DNA of 64,000 bases from Rhynchosporium graminicola (taxonomy: Eukaryota; Ascomycota; Leotiomycetes; Helotiales; Ploettnerulaceae), in NCBI GenBank assembly GCA_900074885.1, contig FJUW01000048.1:62001-126000 (forward strand). Direction: 5' to 3'. The notes under the pieces are model-generated. The model saw only the letters and a program-made list of their open reading frames with translations. It did no database searches and was not told the DNA's origin. Below are positions 47,452-59,541 of this stretch, piece after piece. Position 1 is the first letter of the stretch. Each line of letters begins with the position of its first letter. The position numbers and the translations under genes are program-made.

Positions 47452-49707
47452 ATGACCTCTAAACGAAGCAGGAGCTTGCGTCAACAGCAAGAGCAGGATA
47501 TTAAGCCAGCTGCGAAGAAAGCAAAAAGATCCAACAAGAAAAATATCAAAATGGAGGATACCATTCAACCTCCCGTCTTGAGCACCGAGAAGGGCATGGC
47601 AACTTTTAAAACCCTTCCTATCACTCTTCTCTCCGGATTTCTGGTAAGTCTCCCGGAGTAGCAGCTATTACTTCAAGTCACGATACCCTCGAATATCAAA
47701 GGGTTACTGACTTCCTCTTTAGGGCTCCGGCAAAACCACTCTCCTCCAATACATTCTCAACTCACCTCACCACGGCCTCCGTATCGCCGTGATCGTCAAC
47801 GATATGGCAGCTGTAAACGTCGACGCGAATGTCATCCGTTCCTCGACATCTAGCAGCAACTCGAGCCAAAAGCTCGTTGCTATGCAAAATGGCTGTATCT
47901 GCTGTACACTTCGTGGCGATTTCGTGCTGGAGCTTGCCAGGCTAGCGAAAGATGGTGCGTATGACTATGTGTTGATTGAAAGTACCGGGATCAGCGAACC
48001 GCAACAAGTCGCGGAGAGCTTTACGACGGAGTTCAGTCTTGCCATGGTGCAAGCTGAAGGGGAAGACGAAGCAGGCATGGCTTGGAGTGAGGATGAGAAG
48101 AAAATGCTTGGAGAACTGTGAGTACATTCATGCCGGAAACTTTTCCAGAACTTTGTTGCTTGTACATGGGCTGATGTTGATTTGATTCCTAGTGCGGAGA
48201 ATGGTGGACTCAACTCCATTGCTAAGATTGACACTACCATCACTGTTGTTGATGCGTTTCGCTTCTTCGAGGAGTTCGAGACTATTGAGTTGCTTCATGA
48301 ACGATTCGCTTCGGAAGTTGAAACACCCGAAGACGAAAGGACGGTCACAGATCTCATGATTGATCAAATCGAGTTCGCCGATGTGATCATCGTCAATAAG
48401 GTACGTATCACTTGCAGTTTTTACACTGCCTACTTCCCCATTTCATGTGCTCGTTCCGACAGAGGAACCATTCCCAACACCGCTAACCACACTATCAGAT
48501 CGACATGGTGGACGATAAAGTCCTAGCCCGCATCCGCGGCTTGATTAAGACTTTAAATCCAGGCTGTAACGTTCTTGAGACTTCACTACGACCATCCAAG
48601 AATTCCGAGAACCCCTTCGGTGCTATCCCGCTTGATCTCAAGGAGATCATAGCAACGGGTCGTTACAGCGAAGAGACGAGTATCAAGTCGTCTGGTTGGC
48701 TCAAGAGTGTTCATGAAATGAGCATGATTGATAACCAAGGCCGGAAGGTGTTGGCGCCGAAGCCAGAGACCGAAGAGTAAGTACTTCTCCGATAAATTTA
48801 CTACCAAAGAAGGTTTAACTGCTCTATACTATGGAACCACACTGACCAAGATCATAGGTACGGCATCAACTCTTTCGTGTACCGGGCTCGTCGTCCATTT
48901 GAGCCTAAACGATTGTTCGAGCTCGTGTATGACAAGTTTGTTATTCTTGAGCCGCAGAATCCAGAGGATGATGAAGAAGGCGAAGATGATGAGGAACAAG
49001 ACGAGGACAACGATAATGGTTCTGAGCACGAGCTAGATGCCACATCCGACTTGAGCATCGAGGACTCAGATTCAGCTCACGAGGAATCCTCCGCGTCCTC
49101 GCCAACAGGTTCCGGAAGTCCTACCTTGACAACCACATCACCAGGCACTAGTGTCGCCGAAGACTCCCATGAACTCACACAGTACCCTGAAATTCCTCTG
49201 CTAAAACGCCTTGCAAACAAGAAAGCACATCCACTGTTCAGGAATCTCCTTCGCTCCAAGGGTTTCATCTGGCTTGCCACTCGACCAGACCAGTCTGGCG
49301 ACTGGTCTCAAGCAGGCGCCATGTTAACATTCTCTCCGGGCCTTCAATGGTTCGCTACAGTTCCAAAGAACGAGTGGCCTGTTCCAGAAGGCGAAGCAGG
49401 TATAGTATTGCAAAAAATGATTGAGAAGGATTTCGACGGTGAGTGGGGTGATCGGAGACAAGAGGTCGTTCTCATTGGGGAGGGGCTTAATGTTAAGGGT
49501 TTGACTGAGTGCTTGAATTCTTGTTTGTTGACAGATGAGGAGCTGGGGGAATGGGAGTCGATCATGAGGTTGGATGTTGACAAGGAGAAGAAGGAGGAGA
49601 TGTTGAGCGATTTGTTTGAGGATGGGTGGGAGGAGTGGGATGATCCTGAACCAATGGGTGGTAGTGATGAGGATGGGCATGTCCATGGCGCTGCCTGTAG
49701 TCTCTAG
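47452..49707 (+). CDS. CobW/COG0523-family GTPase (metal chaperone, ZNG1-like)
   Basis: This family hydrolyses GTP to deliver metal, often zinc, to client enzymes. Five exons (47452-47643, 47723-48117, 48193-48400, 48499-48776, 48858-49707) give 640 residues. After a basic N terminus come the P-loop [11 protein letters not shown] (its codons span intron 1), the Mg/switch region [10 protein letters not shown], the family metal-binding CXCC motif in [19 protein letters not shown], and the NKID guanine specificity motif, whose codons span intron 3. The C-terminal CobW_C domain is interrupted by an Asp/Glu-rich insert of about 45 residues after residue 390. It ends in a possible metal-binding tail ([12 protein letters not shown]). 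The specific client and metal are unknown. Confidence 0.92.
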
Positions 49708-50279
49708 AAAACAGATCCTTAGGGTGTGGAAAAGTAACGAACAAAAGTACGGTTTAGCAATTACCTCTGAATCAACCGAGCACAAGCTTTCCCACTCGGT
49801 TAACACTAAGTTAAGCGAAACTACAACAACGATTTTTGCTACCTGATCAAGGCTACTACTGTATCACGCTCTCCACTTTGAAATAAACCAGAGGGTGTCT
49901 TTCAGATACAATAAAAAACACCTTTGCACGCGCTGCATCGTCTTTTGACAAAGGATTAGTATAGAGCCATTGAAGCTCCTCTGGCATTTATTTATCCTTC
50001 GCTAGTGATACGAAGCCTCTAGACCTTGCCGCGACATCAGGTGACTGACCCATCTGATGCGTCAAGCAAGTCGCAGCATGCCAGCTTATTGTGCGGCGCG
50101 GGCTGTGCCGCAAAATCGATACGTCCTCACTTTAGCTTGTAGGTAATAGCCTTCTTTAATATCATGCCATATTTCTGCTCTCCTTCCCTTGATCTTATCT
50201 CTATCGCGTGTATTTTTTCGTTAGCTCGTGCACGGCATTGCAGCTGTAAACTTTCGAAAATCGGCAGAAAAAGTCCATG
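49708..50279. other. Intergenic region with promoter of the Zn2Cys6 gene
   Basis: No ORF of note. The region immediately upstream of 50280 is presumed promoter and 5' UTR. An in-frame ATG directly precedes the chosen one (50277). Confidence 0.4.
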
Positions 50280-52057
50280 ATGACCGACCTGACCCCTCCA
50301 TCTCAAGCCAAGCGAAGGAGGCAGTGTGGCCCCAAAACTAGGACAGGCTGTCTCACCTGCAAGTTGGTTTCCTGGTCTTCCTAGCTATGAGAAGTTCTAA
50401 TGTCGCACTAGAGTGCGGAGAATCAAATGCGACGAGGCGAAACCCAACTGTCAAAAATGTTTAAGTACCGGTCGAAAATGTGATGGCTACCTCCCCGAAT
50501 TCACCCTTTCCAATCCCCATTCTACAGCCCTCATTCAGCGAATGCCAAGTCTACTTCCAGGGAGCGCACAAGAGAAGCGCGGCTTCCAGTACTTCCTTAC
50601 GCAAACCGGAGGAGGGCTAAGCGGATTCTACTCGTCAGATTTCTGGGAGAGGTATGTCCTACAAGCCAGTGCTGCGGAGCCCAGTCTCCGACATGCGATC
50701 ATTGCCATTGGATCTATACACGAGGAGTTTGCGAACCGGAGGCTGGTTTATGGGAGGGACGAGGTGAGCAAAGGACATGCATTTGCGATAAATCAACATA
50801 TGAAGGCTATCGGACATCTGAGAAAGTCACTGGCCGATGGGAAACAAGCGACTCTCACGGCTCTGATGTCTTGTATATTGTTCGTCTGTGAGTTCCTTTC
50901 TTTCTAGGTTTCGTTGTTCGGGGCTCATGACCACAGGTTTCGATTCCTTGAGAGGCCATTTTGTTTCAGCCATGGCACATCTGAAGAGTGGGCTTAAGAT
51001 ACTACGTGATTTGAAAGTGACATCCGCAGAGGAAGAACATGCCATAGAAACGGACATTTCACCTCTATTCTTGAGACTTAGTATCCAAGCCATTCTGTTC
51101 ATCGACACCCGGCCAAATCCAGAACGGGCAGAAATGGTCACAGAGTTAGCCCATGTAAGCTCCAGAGATAGAGCAATACCTGAAATGTTCGAATCCCTGG
51201 AAGAAGCAAGGAATTGTATGAACCAAGTCGCCAGCTCGCTTTTTCGAATGACCTACGCATGCGATGGCGACAAATCGATGATCGACCAGCCAATGGAAGC
51301 ATTCGATTTGTTCCAAAGATACACGGAAGAGAATGAGCGTTGGAACACAGCTTTCGAACGCTTCATGCGAGCCAAATCAGCCGCCCTCAATAGTCGCGAG
51401 CTTCGAGGAGCCGCACTTCTTAAGATCCATCATATGACAGCACACATAATGTCGAAAATGACACCCGTTGCTGCGGATCCTCGACCGTTGGCGCAGGCAA
51501 TGAATGACCCACTGATATTCAGTAAATTCAACGACGAGTTTAGGACTATTGTCAGCTTGTGTAGATCGCTGGTTGCTACCGAGGAGCAGGATATCAAGAA
51601 CGGTAAAACATCTGCTACCTTTTCCTCGGATTTGGGCGTCATTGGCCCGCTGTATTATGTGTGTATAAGATGCCAGGATCTGGCGATTAAGGACCTTGCT
51701 ATTGCGCTACTGGAAAGGTGTCCACGACGAGAGGGCATGTGGGATAGCGAATCGGGCGTGAGGATGGTGAGACAATTCTGGTCGATTGAGCAGACTCATT
51801 TATTGAGGGACATGAATCATGAGAGAGGAAAGTCTGAAACAGTCCCGATGTGTGATATTTTGGAGATGGAGTTTGGTGATGGCATGAAATGGAGCTGGAA
51901 GTTGAAGGATGCAATGGGGATTATGACGCCGATCAGCATGGGCGAGAGTGTGGTGAGCTTGCCTGGAGATGAGTGGATGAGTTTTTTGGAAGACGATATA
52001 ATCAATTTCTTGATTTCTGATACGTCGAGATCAAGTCTGATCGGGGAGATGAGATGA
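50280..52057 (+). CDS. Zn2Cys6 fungal transcription regulator
   Basis: Three exons (50280-50362, 50412-50887, 50937-52057; introns of 49 nt each) give 559 residues. The zinc cluster at residues of about 24-52 has C-X2-C-X6-C-X6-C-X2-C-X6-C spacing: CLTC then KVRRIKC, NCQKC and RKC. Intron 1 lies within the cluster. The rest is a helical region typical of fungal_trans_2/DUF3468-type regulators (LRHAIIAIGSIHEEF, LMSCILFVCFDSLRGHF). It is a nuclear DNA-binding protein. Targets cannot be read from the sequence. The following gene is convergent, and no biosynthetic cluster surrounds it. Confidence 0.92.
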
Positions 52058-52837
52058 AAAGTTGGCGGGAGTATAAATGGGCAACATTCATAGCAATACA
52101 AGATTAATTCTTGATTATCTAGGCTTCTTTGTTTTCCCAGGTACGCTCCTGCGATGTAAATACCGCGGAGCACTTGATTGAGACGAGGCGGCCATAACAC
52201 CAGATTTTGTATCTCAAGTTTACAACCCGCCGTTGAGATGTTTTCTCATCGGGAAGTCACGTGCAAGCTCGGCACATCTTGAACCTCTTGCTAGCCTCAA
52301 TGGCCGAGAAGTTAGAAGAGTCGACCATACAGATGAGAATGCAAGGTCTTACATACAGCCGATTTCCTTCGGACTCAGCTCTAATGCTACCAGGAGAGGT
52401 GGTATCCCAGTTCTGTCCCGTTTGAGTGTGAGAAATGGCAGTTCTGGCAAGACGCGCTTCGATTAGCTGAGGATTCCGCGGCAGCGCGATAATTGCTCCG
52501 TTAGTCTATTGGTATCTAGTAGTGCCAGACTAGAATGGTTGATATGAATGGGGTCGTGGCCGTTACGAACCATGTTGAGATGCGAGGTTAATCGGTTGTG
52601 ATGGGGTGAATGTTCCAAGATCGTCAGTGGACAAGCAAAGAGGTTTTTGTGACGATAGTAACATGTCTCTCTGATGCCGCATTACAAATTGATGTTTCAG
52701 AGATGTACAAATTCGATGACTTCATAACTTGTCATCTGACTGGAGCTTTATTTGATGGAAAGGTGTCACGACAAACATGGAGATCGAAATCATTGTGGAT
52801 AACATTAGCATTTCATTACAATCGTAATCGTGTATCA
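52058..52837. other. Intergenic region between convergent genes
   Basis: It separates the ends of the Zn2Cys6 gene (plus) and the App1-like gene (minus). ORFs of 77 codons at 52233 and 52610 lack features. Confidence 0.4.
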
Positions 52838-55429
52838 TTATGAACGCTTCAAATCCTTCGTCTTCATCTCTCCTCCTCCCTCCCCAGTCTTACCTTTCCC
52901 ACTATTTCCATAGCCCTCGACATGCATATCCCGCATAGCCTTTTCAACCATCTGCACAGCTTCCAAACAGACATCATTGCCCGTCCTCCAAGCCCTCAAC
53001 TGCACACCTTTTCCATCGAGGATATCCTTCGCTCGTTTCCATCTACGGCGCCAGAGGTCTAATTTCTTATTTACGGGTACGCCGTGGTCGGGTCGTTCGT
53101 CGTCTGATGTATCGGTACTGTGCCACGACATTCTCTTCGTCATTGCGGCTGTTGCGGGGACGATATTGCCTGTTCCTCTGCGTCGCGGAGGCGGCTTTTC
53201 TTGCGATGCGTTTGATAAGCTCTCGGACAGGGGACCTTGAGAGTAGCCAGGTACGCGGGATTGGACTTCTGGGAGAGAGTTATAAGCTGCAGCTACTTTG
53301 TTGCGTGCACTTGTAAGATAGGAATCTTCCTCAGGATATTTCAGCTCTGATGAGCTGGTGGCTTGAGACAGAGGATGGGATTGTGTTCCCTCTGTGCTTC
53401 TTGTAGGCCGCCGAGGCTTCGGGGGAGGAGGTGGTGAGGCTTTAGACTTGAGTAAAGACGGCTCTGATGATGAACTGGTGGTTGATACGCCTCTTAGCCC
53501 TGCAGGCTTGACAGGTCGTGGAGGCGGTGCTCGAGCGCTTGTTCCATCGGGAGCGGATTTTCTCCGTAGTGACTCTAGGCTTTCGAAGTCGGAGGCAGAT
53601 CTGGGCATAATACGGCGATGAGAAGTGTGTACGTCTGACTGAGGTTCGTCATCGAAATCGATCAATTTTCCCATAGCAGGGCCATCGCTCGTCTGGGGAG
53701 CTATTTCGGTTGGAAACCTGGGCGGCAGACCAGGACGTTTATCAGACGAGTCTAGCGAGATCGTGGACATCGTCTTGCGGTTGTCCCATGATTCCATTCG
53801 AGAAGGTGCCTCTCTGCCCCTTCGTCGGTCACCACTCAAAGGCCCCATAGACGAGTCGAAGAAGCCTTGATTCGCAGGACTAGTAACATCTCGAATGAAT
53901 ATTGCCAAAATCTTACCAGGGTGGGCAAGAGCAATATCGGTGTAAACTTCAAGGTCTGCTTCTCCACTGTCTCCTATGAGAATGAACTTACGTTCTGGGA
54001 AATCTTTCATGATCCTTTCGAGCGTTCCTTTCTTTCTCTCCGCCACAGGCTCAAATATTCCCTGTAGCATTCCACTATACTGCTTCAAGTGATACGACCC
54101 GGGAGGCAACCCAGCCTTGCTGAAAAAGCTGACTAGAACCGGGAAAAGCTGCCACGGAGAATTCGAAACATAGTGTACACCAACACCCATGTCGTACATC
54201 GTGTTATACCATTCTTTGACACCATCAATTGTAAGGTCTGCAAGATCTCGAATGAAAGCGTTTCGAAATATTTCTCTGGGCCCGCTACCAATGGAGGAAT
54301 GCTTTATCGTATCATCAACATCGCTGATGAGACTGACACCCTTGGGCTGGGTGATTTTAACTTCTTCAGTCGCCGAGAGGTGCTCCGAAGCAAGAACTCG
54401 GACGTGCGTAGGTACAAAGTCCAGAGCTGCTCGCATAACAAAGTGGCCGGCATCATTGGTCGTGACAGTACGGGAGACAGAGGTCTTCTCATCATAAAAG
54501 AACACTGTAACGGGTGTAGAAACTATGGGATTCGTCAAGAAAGGTTTCAAGCGTGCCATTAGATGCGTATTTGCAGCTAACAACTCTGATGCTGACATGT
54601 CCGATGGCTGGTTCCACGATTGCCGTTTGTGAAGATGCCCAGGACCCGGCGGCTCGGCTGAGCCCAGCGGAGTTGGGCTTTCAGATTTGAAGTCGTGCCC
54701 ATAAATACTTTCATCGTCTGAATCGGCCCTGGACTTTTCACTGTATCGACCCTGAGCTGCAGCCTTCTCCTCTCCTCTACCTCGTCTCACGATTTCATCT
54801 GCTTCTTGAGCAATCCGTTCTTGATCTCGGCGAGCTTCATGTTCTTGATGTCTTGCTAACAAGGAAGGAGCTGCGTCTGGACTGTTGTCTCTACTTTGCC
54901 CTTTTGGTGCTGGGATTCCACTGAGCTGCCGAGCGAGTCCGATCAACAATCTATTTTTCCGTGTCATGGGCCCTCGATGAGGAGAGTATATCCAGCCTCG
55001 GACATCAACATCCACCACTGCTCTATCATCCTCGAACTTCTGCCATTCTCTAGCCCAGTACTCCGCATCCCCAGCCCCATCACCACTCATGTCACTCCCA
55101 CTGCTATCTTGTCGTACCGGGTTTGTAGCTGGATCGGGAGGTTGCTTCTTAACATGTTGTTTCGCGTATGAAGGAAATAAAATGAGCTGCTCATCGCCAT
55201 GCGACACTATCGCAACATCGGGGAATGATCCCGGGATTCCGTTACTATCATCACCGAACTCCCCATTGGCCGAACCCCATCTCTCCGAATACGATTGTTG
55301 GTAAGATTGCCCAATATCTTTCGCAGCCTTCAAGTATCCCGCCAGTTTCTTCCTCCTTGAACCTCGATCGCGGGCTTCACTACCATCCTCAACGGAGCCG
55401 TATCCAGGCATGGAACCAGACATGGTCAC
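52838..55429 (-). CDS. app1: App1-like phosphatidate phosphatase (actin patch protein)
   Basis: A single exon of 863 residues. App1 dephosphorylates phosphatidate to diacylglycerol at cortical actin patches. The catalytic DxDxT motif is DVDDT at residues 370-374, inside a domain of the DUF2183/LNS2 type. Further conserved parts are YVSNSPWQLFPVL, LKQYSG and ILIGDSGEADLEVY. An N-terminal region (about 70-350) carries the usual App1 beta-sandwich part (PVTVFFYDEKT). The C-terminal 300 residues are disordered with Pro-rich SH3-binding stretches (ASPPPPPKPRRP). ATGs at 55429 and 55423 are both possible starts. Confidence 0.92.
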   Translation of the reverse strand: MTMSGSMPGYGSVEDGSEARDRGSRRKKLAGYLKAAKDIGQSYQQSYSERWGSANGEFGDDSNGIPGSFPDVAIVSHGDEQLILFPSYAKQHVKKQPPDPATNPVRQDSSGSDMSGDGAGDAEYWAREWQKFEDDRAVVDVDVRGWIYSPHRGPMTRKNRLLIGLARQLSGIPAPKGQSRDNSPDAAPSLLARHQEHEARRDQERIAQEADEIVRRGRGEEKAAAQGRYSEKSRADSDDESIYGHDFKSESPTPLGSAEPPGPGHLHKRQSWNQPSDMSASELLAANTHLMARLKPFLTNPIVSTPVTVFFYDEKTSVSRTVTTNDAGHFVMRAALDFVPTHVRVLASEHLSATEEVKITQPKGVSLISDVDDTIKHSSIGSGPREIFRNAFIRDLADLTIDGVKEWYNTMYDMGVGVHYVSNSPWQLFPVLVSFFSKAGLPPGSYHLKQYSGMLQGIFEPVAERKKGTLERIMKDFPERKFILIGDSGEADLEVYTDIALAHPGKILAIFIRDVTSPANQGFFDSSMGPLSGDRRRGREAPSRMESWDNRKTMSTISLDSSDKRPGLPPRFPTEIAPQTSDGPAMGKLIDFDDEPQSDVHTSHRRIMPRSASDFESLESLRRKSAPDGTSARAPPPRPVKPAGLRGVSTTSSSSEPSLLKSKASPPPPPKPRRPTRSTEGTQSHPLSQATSSSELKYPEEDSYLTSARNKVAAAYNSLPEVQSRVPGYSQGPLSESLSNASQEKPPPRRRGTGNIVPATAAMTKRMSWHSTDTSDDERPDHGVPVNKKLDLWRRRWKRAKDILDGKGVQLRAWRTGNDVCLEAVQMVEKAMRDMHVEGYGNSGKGKTGEGGGEMKTKDLKRS

Positions 55430-56906
55430 CTTCGTACGTCCTGCAGTCTCATTGTTCTTGAGCCCGCTGAATATTCTGTTGCTCCGCCTGCGGAGTATAT
55501 CAATGATTCGTGTTCCTGCTACTCTCTTTTCTTGATGTCGTTTCTGGCGCTTGACAATGAAGCTGAAGATTCGCGACTGAGCTCGGAGCTTGTAATAAGG
55601 AAGTGTATCGAATCGAAATGCGATAAGTCTGTCGCGCGCGGTCTGTCGAGGGTGTGGGAAAAGGCACCGGAAGAGACTCTGGCGATGATGAGGGTGACCA
55701 GCAGGAGCTCTGGGGCGGAGGGTTGGAGGAGCCAGTTTTGCTAAATATGGTGAGGCTGTTGTCGCAACTAGGAGACCTGGGGCCTGGATAGAGGGGAGGG
55801 ATTGGAAGCTAGCGCTTGTTGACGACTGATGACATATGGGCGGATGGGTAGGTAGGTAGGTACCTCGCTATGTACCTTACTATGTACCTGGTAATCGTCG
55901 ATTATTACTGAATACTTTTTTCGGATCCTGGTTGGACCTTATCCGCGACGGAATTGAGAGGTGATATATAGATAGCTATCTGAAGGGAAGGGTCGATGTG
56001 TATCTAAGGTAAAGATACCTAGGAAGGAAAATAGGAATTTTATCGACTTCGTTCCGGAGTTGGTGCCAAGATGTACGGTACTTATATATGCTGGAGAGCA
56101 GGAGCAGAGACCGCCACGGCGTCAAGGTCAAGTCCTCAGCTCGCTCGCCCGCCCTGACGTAGGCTGATAAGAAACCACAGCCCCTGGTCTAAATACCTCC
56201 TTAACAGGTACTTTTCTCGCTTCCCCAGATTCGAAGGCTGGGGTCGGCCAAAGGCAGACAAGCTTTCCTCTCCTGCCGGCTCACTGACTAGAAACAATAT
56301 CCTGAGAGACTCTCGGTGGGCGCTTCATGAAAGCTCTACATATTGGCATAAAAAGGCTGGTCAAAAATCAATAACCGTATGCCTAGTGATTATCTAGACA
56401 GGTAGATATCTTTGCAATCGGAACAGAACTAGTTTGGTTTACACGAGACTCGTGGTCTCACAATATCATTCATTGATGACTAGATTACACAGGCTGGCAA
56501 GCCATCCAAAGAACGCCTTTTCGCCAGTCACCTTGTGACGCTGAAATATGCCAACTCCGGAGCTCTTACGCTGCCTATGAACTCCTGTCAAGTGTGCCCG
56601 GTGAGTTTCATCTCATTCCTAGCTGGGGTATCAAGTTTCTTTTACCAATTCCTCTGTAGCAAGGCTGGATGCAAAGGGGGCAAAGATCTTACTTGAGAGC
56701 AATTCTCAGCTCCTACGCCCAAGAACTGCTTTTGTTATTAGTAGCTCGGAATGTGTCGTTGGGAATTGCAAGTGTGCCAATCGAGCCAAATCGTAGACTT
56801 CTGAGCGACTGGGGTGGAAATGGTGATGCGAAGTCCAAGGCCTGCCGTTAGACTTTTGGTCAATTAAAGGAGGGAGGAATGGGAGCGGGAACAATTTCGC
56901 ACACGT
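55430..56906. other. Intergenic region
   Basis: It holds the promoter of the App1-like gene and the 3' end region of pap1. A GTAG tetranucleotide run lies at about 55847-55860. ORFs at 55532 and 56669 (60-70 codons) have no recognised content. Confidence 0.4.
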
Positions 56907-59053
56907 TTATCCTGCCGCAACAACAGTCTTCTGCTGTCTCTTCGCTACCGGCTGCGACGATTCCTGACAAACGTCAGTACTGCCCTGCGCTTCAAATCAC
57001 AAGCAGTGCAATATCTTGCTGGCATCATACGCCCTGACTGTGGTTAGTTCAAGCTGGGAGGAAACCACGTACATCGGCCGAAGTACGCTTGTTGGACTGC
57101 TTCTTTTTCTGAGGTTTCGTAGGCTTCACTTCGCCGTCCTCAAACAGATCGTCGGGGAGGTCATAACTACCATTCGTGTCAATCACAGTTGAGTAATGAT
57201 CTCCAAAAGACTTACTTCTTTGTATGGGCGATATGCAAGGCACTGACATCTTTATCGTACAAGTCCCAGACTGTACATGTATGCTTGAAATCTTCAACTT
57301 GCCAAGAGAGATCGAGAGTTTTGGCACCTGGCTATTATTAGCAGATGGGTGGTACGGAATCATACTAAAGCGTTTGCAAAGCCATTACAAGTCATGTTCA
57401 ACTTACCTTCATGAAGTTCAAGTCCAATATAATGAGTGGTCGTGTAGACCATGGTGAATTTGTCGTCGCCCTCCGATCCTTCTTCATCATTGGCAGTGCC
57501 GTCCGTTATCATGCCTCCTACAGCTAGACCGTGGCCGGTGGTTGCAGTTCCCAGGTCTTTCGCATAGTATTCGAGGCTGCCACCTTTGACGGCTTCGATC
57601 TGCTCCTCACTCCTGCACCTATGGGCTCTGTTGAATCCTTTGTTGAAAGGGTGGCCAATTGCAACGGAAGTCTGATCTGTAAGCCTAGCAACAAGTAACC
57701 GTACCTTTGATTCCACCCAGCCTGACCACATTGTCTGTGTTTCTTTTGTAGTACTAGCTGTGATAATACAAAGGTAATATTTGTAGGCAGTCGTAAAGAA
57801 AGTGTGCTTTTCAAACAGGTCCTTCCACTTCGCCTTGCCTCCCATTACACGATCCGCAATCTCCCCCCCGCGCTTGAGTTCCTTCTGCAGGACTGCCATT
57901 GTAGATCGTGTTACGTTGTGTGTCGTGCACATTGAAGGATAGGCAGGAGTAATGATCGGCATGATGTGTCTTCTATCACCGGGATTGTTCTATTGAAGTT
58001 AGCATTGGTGTCCAAAAAAAAGCGATGATTTATCGTACCTTGGGATTCCAAACCTGGAGATTCAGCTTGCCTGCTTCAATCTGTTTTAGTAGCACTGGCT
58101 GAGGCCATGGCCATTTGTCTACAATCTTGAAGAACTTCATGATGATCGTGGAACCTGTTGCCTTCGGGTAGAGCTGGCAGACACGAGCAACAAGAATTGC
58201 CCAAGCCACGCCTCCAGGAAATCCATAGATATTTCCAGCAATAGCACGTCGAGCACTCCAGAGTTTGATTGTTCGCAGAGCTGTTCTAAACACGTTTGGC
58301 TGGGGAACTAAACTTAGCATCTCATCTGCTACACGAACACCGTTAAGTGAGCGCGCTTCTTCGCCCTCCAATCCACGCAATAAATCCGATTCAACCATCT
58401 TCAAATCTCTTGGAATCTGGCTGAGTCCTGCGATGCGACCAAATAAGATATCCAGATCAATACCAGAGTACTTGAACGTCATGATCGGTACATAGGCATC
58501 GGGTTTGGCCATGAACTCTGTGATACTTCCTTCGGGTGCCATCTTCAGCAGAATCTCTGGAAAGGTTTGGAAGAATTCATCTTTGGTGATATGCTTGGGC
58601 ACCACGACGAGGGTATCGATATCCGATCCGGGGCCTATGACACCCAGCTTGAAGCTTCCAAATGTCTCGATCTTCCCTCCTGCGGCTTTGGCAATGGCGT
58701 CGGGTTTCCCTTGGGCTCTAGTAACATGTCTCACAAACTCCTCGGTGATAGATTGTAGGGAATGAAGAACGGCGGATCTAAGCAGAAGGTTGTCAGCGAG
58801 TTCAAAGCACGCCTATGACTGCCAGCTCTCGAACCGCAGAATGATTCAAGGCGCAGGGTTCGAAGTCCACGATTATTCGAAGCGAATAATAACTTCGAAC
58901 TGACCTCTTTGCTGTCTCTTCTGGATTCTCATAGTTATTCTGTCTCTTCAGCTCTGTAACAAGATCGTCATTTGCTGCAAGCTCTTGAGCGGTTGGTACA
59001 GCTATTGACAAAGGGCCTGTGACACCCTGCGCCTTCACGTACTGAGAGGCCAT
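56907..59053 (-). CDS. pap1: Nuclear poly(A) polymerase
   Basis: This enzyme adds the poly(A) tail to pre-mRNA 3' ends within the cleavage/polyadenylation complex. Six exons (59053-58905, 58777-58039, 57989-57407, 57327-57216, 57166-57073, 56984-56907) give 584 residues. The nucleotidyltransferase motif is FGSFKLGVIGPGSDIDTLVV, with catalytic Asp pair DID and the third Asp in GIDLDILF. The central domain shows KLWSARRAIAGNIYGFPGG and the RNA-binding domain shows VRLLVARLTD. The last two exons encode an acidic then Lys-rich tail (KPQKKKQSNKR). If the last intron is retained, the protein ends at 57049. The gene shares a 488-bp divergent promoter region with the methyltransferase gene. Confidence 0.94.
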
Positions 59054-59541
59054 AGTGATCGTTAGCCCGGCGACAGGACGAAAGTTGATGTTGGATGGCA
59101 GAAGGGAAAGACGTCTGGTCATCTTTATCTCGGAGATGGTGACCCACAGGAGCGTGGAGCTTCGAGCTAAAATATACGCACTATCTTCATTGGGCCTAGC
59201 GTAATAGCTCAAAGGTGAAGGTACAACCGAAGCGAGGGGAAATCATACAAAGTTCAAAATGAGGCCATAAATGTCATAGAAAATGGCCGGTTTGACGAAG
59301 TTATTCTCATATCAACAAGGAAGGCCGAAGTAATAAATCTAGCTTTAGATGCTAAAGACGGAGTCGTATGAGACTCCTATGACTTTACTACAATCAAGTG
59401 AAGTTCTGAAATCGTTTCATGACCTTGATATTGTTGTGTTGATAGGTAAGCCTCTTATCGCCAACCCGAATTAACCACCTCTTTCTGATGTACTTGTATG
59501 TAGAGAGGCACGCAGATCCAGGAGTAATCGCCAGAGACATT
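59054..59541. promoter_or_regulatory. Shared divergent promoter region of pap1 and methyltransferase gene
   Basis: These 488 bp separate two start codons that point away from each other. No specific binding site can be named with confidence. Confidence 0.5.
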
